This document shows, one piece after another, positions 36,144 to 46,957 of a stretch of 64,000 nucleotides of DNA. The first letter of the stretch is position 1. Each line of letters opens with the position of its first letter. The notes under the pieces are model-generated. The model had not been told where the DNA came from. It was given only the letters and a program-made list of their open reading frames with translations, and made no database searches. Source of the stretch: Harmothoe impar (lineage: Eukaryota > Annelida > Polychaeta > Phyllodocida > Polynoidae); assembly GCA_947462335.1 (NCBI GenBank), contig OX381704.1, positions 27,303,955 to 27,367,954 on the forward strand, given 5' to 3'. A program made the position numbers and the translations under genes.

Positions 36144-36544
36144 CCTTAATCTTCCAGGAAGCCTCCCTAAACCAGTTGTTGGACTGGACGGACGATGAAG
36201 TATCAACTGCCAGAAAGGACACTTTACAGAATGATGTGGACAGTCTCAAGATATTGCCTATCCTATCTTTATCTCTTCTATCAGTAACCTTTAATGGCCA
36301 GTTGACAATTTTTCTTCCCCGTGCATTACCATTGGATCGTTCTATTCTACAACCATATCAAACGATATTTAAGTCACATCGTGTTGATATGCAATTTGTG
36401 ATAAAAATGGACTGGTGGTGGGATAAATCCTGGACTGTCGCCAATTTAAAACATACATCAGTAGTTAGTACATCACTGTGGACTGCTTGGAATATCCACA
36501 CACATAGTTATGTATGTTCACTGTATATATTGTATCATATTTAA
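36144..36544 (+). CDS. Possible 3' terminal exon, function unknown
   Basis: A 3' splice-like pyrimidine tract ending ATCTTCCAG (to 36158) is followed by an open frame beginning EASLNQLLDWTDDEVS and continuing for about 128 codons to a TAA at 36542. The first 30 residues are acidic and helix-like and read like a real protein. The remainder is AT-driven and unconvincing. No upstream partner exon was found. I do not recognise the family, and chance is quite possible. Confidence 0.2.
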
Positions 36545-39500
36545 TGTCATTAAAAAGATTCTAATTTATAACTTCCATGTTTTGACGTGTTTTTAAATCA
36601 GAATCAATAGGCTATAATTACACCAGGCTAAAATATCATAATGAAATCATTTAAATTCATCCGGTGTCTTTGTGTGTGTAGAATATACAATTTCCAAGAC
36701 ATTATATCTTACTATATTAAGAAGGGATATGGCATGCTTGGTATCAAATTGAATTATATACCCTTAATATAATAAATAAACATAATTATCACCATATATT
36801 GTATATAATAATAATGAGCCTATGGACCGTCAGCTACTAAAATATGAACATGCTCGTATATACATGTATCTTGCAAATTAATGCTAGAGTATAATCATTA
36901 TATATCCATAATGTATGTGTATGCGAAAATAATGGTTGTCAATTTTAGGAACGCTTTTCAGTATTAGAGGTACCCATATGAAATGATTTCCTATAATATC
37001 TATACAAATCAGGTCATCAATGTAGGTATTTCCCCCACTTTTGGTCAGCTGATTCAGTGTAAATTCACAGATAATCACCTATTAAAATAGAATTCAACAG
37101 AACGGAATCGGAAACAAATCCTCAATTGTGATAACGTTTTTATTTTCCTTATACATTATTACATAATAGTGATCGAGGTGAAGGGCCATTTGATGGAGAC
37201 CTAAGCATGCAATTGCCTTTCCCAAATATGTATCCAACAAACAGATGACTACATCTTGGACAACCAAAACTACCCACAGAAACCCCCTTCATGCACCACA
37301 TAGGGGTTTCCTGGATCCTCCGTTAAACATGTCCGTTTCTAATCAAATGCAATTTAATCACCATAATGTCTGCCTACACAAGTGAGAGTAACTGACTGCT
37401 GACACTTTAACAATATTTGCATATAATATATAAATGAGTATACACCCATCAGTCCCACAGTCATACATTTTGTACATACATCATATACATGCACACCAGA
37501 AATATCATTCAACATCAATGTTGTGGTAGTTAAACTAATAATCGCATAATTTCTGTCCCTTGACATTGGAGGATCCAATCAGTTATAATCCTACGAATTC
37601 ATATCATATCGGGTTGACTATTCTGTAAAATGCCATGCATGCAGAAACTTATACCCAACCCACAATTTGCTGCAGGCACGGCTTGCAAGGACCAAGGGTC
37701 AGCAGGGCACTTTGTAGGCTACCGTGCCCGGTTCATGGAATGTTTGATCTACCTATGTACCTAGGATCTACCCTCCATAGGCATTAAGGGCAGTGTGTTC
37801 ACCACTCTGACCCTCGTGGCCCCTGGGTTCAGGGGGGTCGTTGTGTGGAATCATATCAAACCCAATTTAGTCATTTAAATCATAACTTGCAAACATTATA
37901 CATTATATTCTGAACATGAACATCAATATCCATTCTCTCATAAAATCAGCACAGTGAAGTGTCTATCAAAGCATACATTCCTCTCCTAAAATTGCCTTAT
38001 TCCAAACATGTGTATATGAAACCTGCCTAATCAGCAGTTAATCCGTTGAGAATTACTTGATATATCTACACATGTGTGCTGGATCAAACACCTGTAACCG
38101 AGACATATCTAACAACTGTCATCATAAACCACAGAAACACATGAATACAGTCATGGACACCTTTGTCAAGACGTTGGATCCACCTGCTATTTTTGGAAAC
38201 ACTATTAGGTAACTATTTGAAAATACTGTCTTTGCTATTCAACATATTTATGGAATAGGCATTAGCCACTGATAAAGATGCGTCAATGTTTTCCAAAGAA
38301 GACAGGATTTTTACACAATTTCACAAGAAATGAATGCTATAGTAGAGGTAACAGTTCCGAATATAATATTAAGGCTTGGTATCTATGATTTCAAGTTAAT
38401 GTGAATTCTTAAGTCTACGGTCTAGACATTATCACGCATGCCTGAAATACTCTTAACCTAAAGGTGAAATCATATATACCTATATACGTACATAGTAGGA
38501 CATTTCTGTAAAAGTTCTCTTTTTTGTTATTTCTCTTCACAGTTACATGTATGTACAATAGCATGCCTATACTTGTCTTCAGATCTCATCTTGAACAAAT
38601 ATTTCATTATCTGGTATTTCTAGTTGAACAAGTGTGGGCCTACTTTCTGGCCTTTTAGCCTTGTCGTATTTGCACATGGTAAAATATCTTAGGAGATATA
38701 TATATAATATCTTATATACGCCTTATCACCTTGTACGGAATCACCTGCTCATGAAGCGAACATTTACTTAAGACTAAGCCATAGCATTGATCTCCGGCTG
38801 AGACACTTTTATATAGGTCTATTCAGACCCAGTATAAAGACATTTACATGTACAATATACGTGTTGTGAGAGAGCCTACCCTAGACATCACATACAGTGT
38901 GAGGCTTGGAGAGGCATGGCTGAGTTCCCAATGCCCCCTGGTGTACTACTTTAGAACCACCATTTATCTCAGTAGCCTGATCATTATAACCTTAATATAT
39001 TAATATAACAGGCTTCAATAGACCTTTCACACGCATTGTTCGTTTTTAATACAATAGGGTGACCTTATGTACATATACCGTGTTATGGTTATGGGTATTT
39101 ATATTACAGACCATGTTCTTTACATGTTAAACCAATATATTATGGAATACATGTACAAAATGATTCATGGTTAGCTTTTTTGGTGATTTTGGTATTTCAC
39201 ACTATATTACACGTACGTATCAAGGGTTCCTATACACATATTCTTAACCAAACATATTTATAAGTTGATATGTTCATGAGTATATTTTATCAGAATGTGA
39301 CAGGAAAATGAGAGGCAAAGATTCAGGGCGTTGAACGAAGAATTACATTTGTAAAAGAACTGTTACAGTTACGGAAGTGAATATGTCTTATTTTAGACCC
39401 TAGGTCGTGCATACCTTTTATGTCAATCCGCTCTCGTTTTCTTTCCCATTCCACCTTCAAAAAATGTAATATCAAATGCCATAATAACATAAACACAAAT

Positions 39501-39710
39501 TTAATAATGTAGAGAATCATCCTGCACAGGTCAACTATAAAGCGACTTCGCGACGTAGACTTCAAAGCAATTCAACAAGTACAAAAGTAATTAAGACGAT
39601 AAAACAAATGAAGTTATAATTGCACGCTTATTGCCAACAACCGACAGCGTCGTTATCATGAAGCACATGCCCCTTTTCCCTTTTCAAACAATAAGAATGT
39701 ATTATGGAAT
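36545..39710. other. Quiet AT-rich intergenic DNA
   Basis: About 3.2 kb between the doubtful exon and the MON2 3' end. No repeats with clear termini, no exon-like segments, and short frames only. Confidence 0.5.
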
Positions 39711-39716
39711 TTTATT
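39711..39716 (-). terminator. Candidate MON2 polyadenylation signal AATAAA
   Basis: TTTATT on the plus strand gives AATAAA on the minus strand, about 236 bases after the MON2 stop codon (39952-39954). It is a plausible 3' UTR end; no transcript evidence is available. Confidence 0.4.
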
Positions 39717-39951
39717 GTCCTACCTGTTTTCTTATTTTTATATATGAACAATATTTCTCTTATTACAATGAAGTCCTTTACTCAATTTATATTACGACAC
39801 AAATGTCTAACCAAAATCCATGACATACGATGTTGTGATGAAAATTCCTCAGTACAGTTAACAATATCAAATGACCCCGGGCAGTTTCTCTGTATAATCT
39901 CACCGGGCCGGCGTCTGATAGGGTTCCTGAAATACTCGCCAGCCGGCGCTA

Positions 39952-40115
39952 CTATAGGCCATTGGCAGTGGAGGGTCCAGTAGGTGGCGCCAGCAGGTCC
40001 TTGTACTCCTGAAGGGCCCCCCGCAAAGCTTTACACACCTGCGGGGAGGTGGAGGTGGTGCACTCTACCAGGGCAGGGTAGAGGGAGATCACCTGGCTCC
40101 ATATACTGGCCTCAA
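39952..40115 (-). CDS. MON2 last coding exon
   Basis: The acceptor CGTTGCCTGTTTCAG precedes it. Together with the last base of the previous exon it reads [20 protein letters not shown], then [20 protein letters not shown], and ends [11 protein letters not shown] with a TAG stop. The [14 protein letters not shown] segment and the Pro-rich tail match the conserved C-terminal end of animal MON2 proteins. This fixes the gene identity and the stop. Confidence 0.92.
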
Positions 40116-40440
40116 CTGAAACAGGCAACGAGAAAACGACGGCTCAATACATGTTAACAAGAGAGATAATCTATAGACTGACTTATTCTCAAGAAAATAA
40201 TTGGATATCCAAAATTCACACCCCCCCCCCTGAGTAATATGGTTAAAATCATATGTGTATATATTCAATATTAATCTGGATGCCGGTATCCATACAATAA
40301 TATGTGCTATTCTAATTTTAATCAAATCCATCTGTACCTACATTGCTAGGTTGATATCACTCTGTAATACAATATTAATATTAAAATGCAACTCCACATT
40401 AGCCCATGATTACTATGAGTTTCAATCGAAGGGTCCTTAC

Positions 40441-40523
40441 CATTTCCTTGTGGTGCCCTCTTTAGTGTGACTAACAAAGTGCTCACTGCCTTTAGAACAA
40501 ATGCCATCTCAGACATACGCGGC
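40441..40523 (-). CDS. MON2 internal exon (SEMAFVLKAVSTL)
   Basis: Bounded by TTTTTACTTTCAG and a GTAAGG donor. It encodes PRMSEMAFVLKAVSTLLVTL, then KRAPQGN, with one extra base at each end. The FVLKAVSTL motif is highly conserved in MON2. It is separated from the exon before it by the 7.6 kb intron that contains the NXPE gene. Confidence 0.92.
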
Positions 40524-41223
40524 CTGAAAGTAAAAACAGAACAATAAAGTCTTAAACTCCTGTGTAGGTCGTTCACAATCCTTGTCAAGAAGGGGGGGGG
40601 GGGGGGTAATGTGTGTTTTTCTTCAGATTTGTTTTCTACTTTTTGGCGTCAGAAGTAGCTAGCTATAATGTGTGTGTGTGGGGAGGGGGGGGGCAATAGT
40701 CTTAGTAGGGGCGGGGTTATGTTTATACATGTATGAGCTTATTTCATACAGGGGGGGGGGGGGGCAGCCTCTGCACCAACCTTTCCTACGCCCGTGGTGG
40801 GGCTGAGGGGAATGGGGGGGGGGGGGGGGGGTGGGGGCTCCTTCCCTGTGGCGGATCTACACGTTTAAGATGCGCCACTAAGATTAAACGCTAGGGAGGA
40901 TGAGAGCATGGCATATAAACCATAGTGTGACTAGTTTGCATCTCCGATAATGTGTGTAGCGAAGTGGGATTTCCCGACCAAAAAGACACTACCGGGTAGG
41001 CCTATACAATGTCATGTACCTAGTTAACTTATATGTCATGGTCGACTAAGCATTGGTGCCAGGCTCTCAGTCAGTAATCTGTATATACCCGTTCGATCTA
41101 CCTACATGCTGTATGTTGATATGATATGATACAGTTAGTCCGAGAAGAACACACTGTATGTACGGCACAGGGCCTGTTTTGCGAAGTGTGTTATACTGAT
41201 TTAATTACAGAGGCCCCCATACA

Positions 41224-41270
41224 CGTGTTTATACAGTCCCGGCTTCAGCCACACAGTCATATTGTGCAAG
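41224..41270 (+). other. Putative 5' UTR exon end of the NXPE gene
   Basis: GTGCAAG-GTGAGTAAG at 41264-41279 is a strong plus-strand donor. It pairs naturally with the acceptor TTTTTTCTTTCAG at 41617-41629, just before the NXPE start codon, giving a 359-nt 5' UTR intron. The exon start is not defined by the sequence. Confidence 0.45.
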
Positions 41271-41630
41271 GTGAGTAAGTCCTAGGTCAAAGCAACCAGA
41301 AAATAGACAACCTACATCAGTTTTATTCCAGACATCCTATGAAACCTATATGAGTATGAAAGAGTATGAAATCGGTATATAGACCATGTTCTGACTCATA
41401 CGTGGATAATACTTAAAATAGGGTCATATGAACCCATAATTACAATTACTTACACTTGTACAAATCAAGTTTAATATAATACAAAGCCCAGTGGCCACAG
41501 AAACGGTTAATCGTTGAATCAACATTTAACTGATATGTGCCCTCTGAAATGACAGAACCTATTTTACCTGTAGTCACATCATGTACATGTATAAGGACTT
41601 CTAAATGATTATATCATTTTTTCTTTCAGA

Positions 41631-43223
41631 ATGAAATTCCAGAAAGTCTACTTGATATCCCTTGTGATAGTAATATGTCTGTCACTTACATATCTAACAG
41701 TACAACTCATTCCTGAAGATGTAATTCCCATAAAGGATAAACCAACCTACAAAGAACAGCTTATATACCTGACAGAACAACGTACTAAGTACCCCGTAAA
41801 TACCCTACAGGATGCATCCAGATGCAAAGGGCATTACCATCTTTGTCTTCTCAGGGATATCCTGAGCAGATCTAAGTTGTATGGTGGACACATATACCTT
41901 GGTGACAATATTTATGATTTCTCAAACATAACGCACTTCAAAACTAAATTCTTTAGAATTAACCCTACTTTAACAGTTCGGGTGGAGGACCGACCTGGAG
42001 TCTTGACTCAGATTAGAAAGTTCATGGCAAGGGAGTTTCCCCAAAGCTGGTACGCACAAAATCTCTGGTTTGGCACCCCGAATACTACGGAGTTAACTCG
42101 GTTATGTTCATTCAACAGTCTGGATTATGTCAAATATGATACCAGCCTGAGTAGAATCGATGACTCTAGTTGGCCGGCAAAACTTTATTTTCATGTTAAT
42201 GAAAGTATATTATCGACACTGCCTTCTCCGGTCCATTTTTCTGATATATATGCCACTGTAACATCCTCAGTGACTTCTGCAGTATGCAAAACGGAATCCT
42301 ACCTAACACTTGGCAATGTCACCCAGTACTCAATAATATGCCCTATAGTGGAAGGAAACTTGACAATTGCAATCAAATCCACGTTTAACACTGGTTCAGT
42401 GCACATAAGAAAGTGTCCGAACCAGGACAACTACAACCATGTTCTTCAGACATATACAGCAGCAGACCTGAATACCAAACCTGTGTCAATTAGAGAGGAT
42501 GTCTCGACGTTCCCTGTGTGCTCACCCTTTACAACCAAACATGTCCCAGGTTTTTGGATCAATAGGGGCAATGTTTGGCACTGGTCAAACTATAAATGCT
42601 ACTTCCCATTCACAGTAGACGCCAAGCTTATGGCCTGTCTTAATAACACGAAACTGATGATGATTGGCGACTCACACACCAACTACAGAAATGATGCATT
42701 TCTCAGGTACTTCCCCTGGTGGAATTCCACATTCATTGGTGTGACAGTTGCATCACATTTAGTCCATGAGCTTAGGAAACATGAGTCAATGCTAATGGCT
42801 CTAACAGTACCAACAGCAGTTGTTCTTAATACTGGTCACTGGGCATACGTGTATACTGAGCTACTCTCTTACATAGCAGACATGACGGAGGTATATTCCC
42901 TGGTGGAGGTATTCATGAAAAAGTCACACTACTTGAAATTCATCTGGGTAGAGACAACTCCAATATCCTACAATAGGACAAGTCATGGGAGATTTGGTGA
43001 AAACAACATCATTGCTGCACTGAATGATCTGGTGAATTGGAACATGGAGAGGATTGGGGTACCAGTTCTGAGGGCATATAAAATAGCTCTACCTATGGAG
43101 TTTACTCCCAAAGATGGTTCTCATTATAAAGAGCTTCTTGGTGAAGATGCTATTTCACATCATCACAATGTTAGTGTAGGAGGGGCAATTAGTTCTGTCC
43201 TTTTTCATATGATTTGTAATTAA
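41631..43223 (+). CDS. NXPE-family protein (neurexophilin and PC-esterase-like)
   Basis: A complete 530-codon frame in a single exon; the ATG follows an excellent splice acceptor by one base. Residues 6-25 form a hydrophobic signal anchor after a basic start, so this is a type II membrane or secreted protein. Nine N-glycosylation sequons (N99, 151, 190, 229, 243, 338, 365, 448, 513) agree with passage through the secretory pathway. The central part corresponds to the neurexophilin-like region. The C-terminal part is the NXPE PC-esterase/SGNH-type domain: GDSH at 346-349 (nucleophile S348), NTGHW at 400-404, and DGSH at 495-498 (D495, H498). All three catalytic residues are present, so the enzyme is probably active. 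Human NXPE1 has been linked to sialic acid O-acetylation; the substrate here is unknown. The length is normal for the family. The gene lies wholly inside a MON2 intron on the opposite strand. Confidence 0.93.
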   Translation: MKFQKVYLISLVIVICLSLTYLTVQLIPEDVIPIKDKPTYKEQLIYLTEQRTKYPVNTLQDASRCKGHYHLCLLRDILSRSKLYGGHIYLGDNIYDFSNITHFKTKFFRINPTLTVRVEDRPGVLTQIRKFMAREFPQSWYAQNLWFGTPNTTELTRLCSFNSLDYVKYDTSLSRIDDSSWPAKLYFHVNESILSTLPSPVHFSDIYATVTSSVTSAVCKTESYLTLGNVTQYSIICPIVEGNLTIAIKSTFNTGSVHIRKCPNQDNYNHVLQTYTAADLNTKPVSIREDVSTFPVCSPFTTKHVPGFWINRGNVWHWSNYKCYFPFTVDAKLMACLNNTKLMMIGDSHTNYRNDAFLRYFPWWNSTFIGVTVASHLVHELRKHESMLMALTVPTAVVLNTGHWAYVYTELLSYIADMTEVYSLVEVFMKKSHYLKFIWVETTPISYNRTSHGRFGENNIIAALNDLVNWNMERIGVPVLRAYKIALPMEFTPKDGSHYKELLGEDAISHHHNVSVGGAISSVLFHMICN

Positions 43224-43492
43224 TAAGTAATGGGAGCGTGTGCCAGTAAACATGCTACCTAATTTTATAGTATCTTTATATTATATAATATATTTTATAG
43301 TTTAAACCTACATGTATTATCGCATACTCATTTAAACTAACGTAACTATTATATAAAATGCACTAATCCATGATGGCTAATACTTGTAAAAGCCCCAAAC
43401 ATGGTCAGATCTAGATAGACTTCTTGCTTTCACAAGTTTAATAGTATAAACTATTCCAACTTAATATACATATACCACACCACTAGGTGTCT

Positions 43493-43531
43493 CTATCCTC
43501 TCACAGATGCACCTCGTGGGTGAGAGGATAG
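43493..43531. other. 12-bp perfect stem-loop downstream of NXPE
   Basis: CTATCCTCTCAC and its inverse GTGAGAGGATAG flank a 15-base loop, about 270 bases after the NXPE stop codon. It may be in the 3' UTR. Role unknown. Confidence 0.5.
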
Positions 43532-43707
43532 GTTCACGGTGAGCCATAGAACTGCACAAGTCATTGAACATATAAGGTCCTTTTCTAAAGATATTGCGAT
43601 CCGCAGCGAGTCGCGGTGCAACACTTTTCGGGTACATTGGTGTTTGGTCGACCTCCCCCGTTGCAAATTTCAAATTCCTGGGTCAGCCCCTGAAATCAAA
43701 ACAGTCT

Positions 43708-43935
43708 CAGTGGCGGATTTAGAGGGGGTACGCGGGGGCGCGCGCCCCCTCCTTTTTGCATCTAGTTAAAAGTTTAAAGGTATTTTTTAGAGCCCGATTT
43801 TGGCCAAAAATAGGCGGTGCGCCCCCCTTTGTCTTTTGCCTAGAGAGGGGGGCGCGCCCCTTCCTTTTCCAAATATGAAACAGCGGAGGGGAGAGGAGCT
43901 GACCTCTCGGTAACATGGGCCCGTCTAGACGTAGG
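43708..43935. mobile_element. CAGTGGCGGATTTAG-type repeat, left end clear
   Basis: Begins CAGTGGCGGATTTAGAGGGG, followed by a G/C-rich stretch (GCGCGCCCCC at 43739) that is mirrored by GGGGGGCGCGCCCC at 43847-43860. The same start opens the MITE at 55466, and fragments occur near 56093 and 60080. The right end (GTGAGCCACTGC near 43936) is only a weak inverse match. Located in the MON2 intron, downstream of NXPE. Confidence 0.5.
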
Positions 43936-44553
43936 TGAGCCACTGCAAGGTGTGGTACAGAGAGTTACCGGTATATGACATCACACCACAACATGGGACG
44001 TCATATAGACCCCATGGTGTGAGGAGGTCCGTAATAGAGATGCTCATTGAATGTGATGCTCATTGATTGATGGTGACTTGTCATGATTTAGTTTGACTTG
44101 CCTTGGTTGGAGAACAAGAGGCGACCTCTGGATTGTCTTCATTACGAACTCGTTCTACACCAGATGGTGCCAACGGTGTTTCGTCATACGTCAATGCTGA
44201 CGTCAGCATACACGTAACACGTGTCAGTTAGCTGAATTGTTTGTCTACTTGGATCTCACTTTCTGTGATACCAGGCTAAATCGAGTGTCTTCATTCATGT
44301 TTAGTGAGATCAATGAAAATATACCCTCTCCTGTGTGTTGTCCGCCTAAGGAGATAGTAGATTACAAACTATGGGACGAAACAAATCCATACGCATACTA
44401 CATGTACCTGTTTTGTTGTTAAGGATATACTTGTAATTTAGTCTTCATAGCCGAAACTAATCTTGTCATCATATGTTGTACTAATCAGACATGATTGTCA
44501 TAAACAATAATCTGCAACCGTTCATTGGTATAAAATTGGTCAACATACTAGTC

Positions 44554-44990
44554 TAGGGATGTCATTGGTATACAATTTATTCCGATTTCGATTATCACTA
44601 TTTTGGTCTCGAAATTCCGATTTTTTTAGATTTTTGATACAGATAGATAATTATAAATAACACACAAAAGGCATACTTTCACCTGTTTTTCAAGCCCGAA
44701 TGGAATTCATAATACTCAACATGACCATAGGCTAGTTGTTAGTGTCAACTTATACATTAAATTATATATCAGAAACATTTCCTTCTATGAGAACTCTATG
44801 GCCCGAATTTTGTCATGCAAATATATAGCAAAAAATGCTATAATCTACCTTAATTCAACATTTTAGTGAAGCTTTTTTCAAAGGTAAAACTAGGTCAAAA
44901 AGTGTATCGATTTAACCCTTTTGTCGATCCGATAATCGGAAATCCCAAAATACCGAAATTTCGATTTGGTAGGTATCGATGACGTCCCTA
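44554..44990. mobile_element. hAT-like MITE, TAGGGATGTCAT termini
   Basis: TAGGGATGTCATTGGTAT at the left faces TATCGATGACGTCCCTA at the right. CATACTA lies just outside both ends (44544-44550 and 44991-44997), which fits an 8-bp duplication with one change. Inside the ends are inverted CCGATTTCGATTA-like blocks. No protein is encoded. It sits in the large MON2 intron. Confidence 0.65.
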
Positions 44991-45434
44991 CATACTACAT
45001 GCACTGGAAGGGCAATTCAGTTAACCCAGATGGTTACCCCCAACGGTGTCCATTCAACTTTCATTCTTGAGTATAAAAGGGTAAATAATAGATTAAAATC
45101 GTCGGTTTTATGTATATGATGCTCAGCAATAAACTACATTTGTACCTAAAAAGGCCTTGCTATAGTATACTTATTTGACTTTATGTATAGGTAGTCAAGA
45201 ATAGCCTAAGCCATCTTCTATCGTATCACATGTACAACTGTTTCATCTTCGTCTTTATTTCGATAATATATTTTGCCACACTCACAGAGACGGTTGAGTG
45301 CGGGCCTTTGTATAGCCATCAATGAGAATAGATAAGCTAAGGGTTCGAAGTGCATGGTGATTTGCACTGAATCATACAATTATAACCAGGCAATGGTCGT
45401 ACATGCTCCATTGGAGCGTGGCTAAGTCGTATCT

Positions 45435-45532
45435 TAAGGCCAAAAAAAAAAAAAGGTTTGTTTCCAGTCACCCGACCGGGTCTACCCAAGCAGGATTGGC
45501 TTCTTTTTTTTTTTTTTTTTTTTTTTTTTTTG
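45435..45532 (-). repeat. Dispersed GGTCGG...TTTTTGGCC repeat, copy 3 (reversed)
   Basis: Starts AAGGCC followed by an A run, then GGTTTGTTTCCAGTCACCCG, the reverse complement of the end of copies 1, 2 and 4. It breaks off in a T run of about 30. The adjacent A and T runs produce Lys-rich chance frames. Confidence 0.5.
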
Positions 45533-45881
45533 GCTACATACCTGTTTTTTTGGCTTGTTAATCGGACAATTACTGAGGATTTTAGAGCAAAAATTGTAAT
45601 ATAATCAGTTTTCAAAAAATATTTTATGCACCGTTACATTTTTCATTTCATTTGTTTATGGTCCGTAGGTGGTATGTAACAAAAAAAAAGGTACTTACAT
45701 GTTTGGTTGCCCCCCCCCCCCCCCCTTAAGGACATGCATAGGATTATTTTTGGGTTTTCTTGCTACATGCCTGTGTTTATGTTTCAGAAATCAGACAATT
45801 ATTAAAGATTCTAGAGCAAAATTGTGAAATAATAATAAAATCTTATACCTAAAACCTCGCGCATAAGGCTGTGTTTCATGG

Positions 45882-46096
45882 CCTTGGGCCAATGTTTTTG
45901 TCTCTGACCGGGTGCCATCTCTGACTAGGTGCCGTCTCTGACCAGGTGTCGTCTCTGACGAGCTTGGTTTGATAAGGTCAAAATACCAACAGCAGGAGGC
46001 TAATTATAATTATAATTATATAACAACCGTTATAACGTTTTTACCACACCTGGTCAGAGACGGCACCCGGTCAGAGACAAAAACATTGGCCCAAGG
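45882..46096. mobile_element. Foldback repeat with 35-bp perfect arms and a 17-bp tandem
   Basis: 45882-45916 (starting CCTTGGGCCAATGTTTTTG) is exactly inverse to 46062-46096. The left arm runs into a tandem of about 17 bp, TCTCTGACCAGGTGCCG-like, with three to four copies at 45901-45960. The core is AT-rich. The similarity extends weakly outside the arms (GTTTCATGG versus the inverse of CGTGAGACG), so the true ends lie farther out. Confidence 0.7.
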
Positions 46097-46440
46097 TCGT
46101 GAGACGCATCCATAAATGATAATCAAATCGCCAGTGCAGCTTATAGGATCGACCCAAACTCTAGGTGCAGCTTATACACAAGTTAGGCTTATATGCATGG
46201 TTTTATCGTAGTGCTGGCAGGGGTGGATCCAAGGGAGGAGTCCTGGGGGTCCGAACCACCCACCCTCCTCTTTAGAAAATTCTTTAGAGAAATTCTCCTG
46301 ATGATATTTAGAACAACCGCAAGTCGCGACACAATGCTTCTCCATGATTTGATTTTTGTTAGACCCCCCCCTTTTCAAATTCCCACCTCCAATAGTTCAA
46401 ATTAGCCTATTGCAGTTATTGAGCCAAGGACAAGAAACTT

Positions 46441-46512
46441 TAAAAAAGAAAAAAAAAAAAAAAAAAATCTCAAGCTCAAAACCTAGATATGACGAGAGCT
46501 CGGGAAAGTTAA

Positions 46513-46546
<34 letters not shown>

Positions 46547-46610
46547 GACCGGCCGGGTCTATGCTCTGGGGGCATGTTACTGGAAACACACCTTTTTTTT
46601 TTTTGGCCCT
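46441..46610 (+). repeat. Dispersed GGTCGG...TTTTTGGCC repeat, copy 4
   Basis: Two long A runs (about 19 and 31 bases), then CGACCGGCCGGGTC, a CATGTTACTGGAAACACACC stretch, and a T run ending TTTTGGCCC. The end structure is the same as in copies 1-3. Confidence 0.5.
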
Positions 46611-46721
46611 AGGGATATTATGAGGCACATTTACAACTGACCATTAGTAGCCACCATAGCGGTATAACATATTCATCATAGCGGCATTATTTAACACCTA
46701 GTTACACGTGAGGGGGTTAGT

Positions 46722-46957
46722 AACCCTTTAAAGGCCGCATGGTGCATTAATGCATTATTGCCATTGTCGTGAAGATGTATGAATGTAGCTCTGGCAAGTA
46801 ACTAACTCAACAGGGCTGCATTCAAGCATCATGCCGACCACACGGTGTTGACACACTCCCAAAGGCTCGGCATGATGCATGAATGCAACACTGCATTAAT
46901 GCATCATGACGACCAAGGACATAGTACATTAAAGCACTATGTGGCCCTTAAATGGTT
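46722..46957. mobile_element. Foldback MITE with AACCCTTTAAAGGCCGCAT termini
   Basis: The left end AACCCTTTAAAGGCCGCATG is matched inversely by ACTATGTGGCCCTTAAAT followed by GGTT at the right. Nearly the whole interior consists of alternating GCATTAATGCAT, GTCGTGA and CGGCATGATGCATGAATGC blocks in both orientations. It is related to 14951-15090. No unambiguous target duplication. Confidence 0.6.

Noticed and set aside
40590..40840. Dense G runs near the MON2 3' exons that might mark a telomere or regulatory G-quadruplex
   Set aside because: There is no TTAGGG periodicity. They are homopolymer runs like others across the window, in intron sequence.
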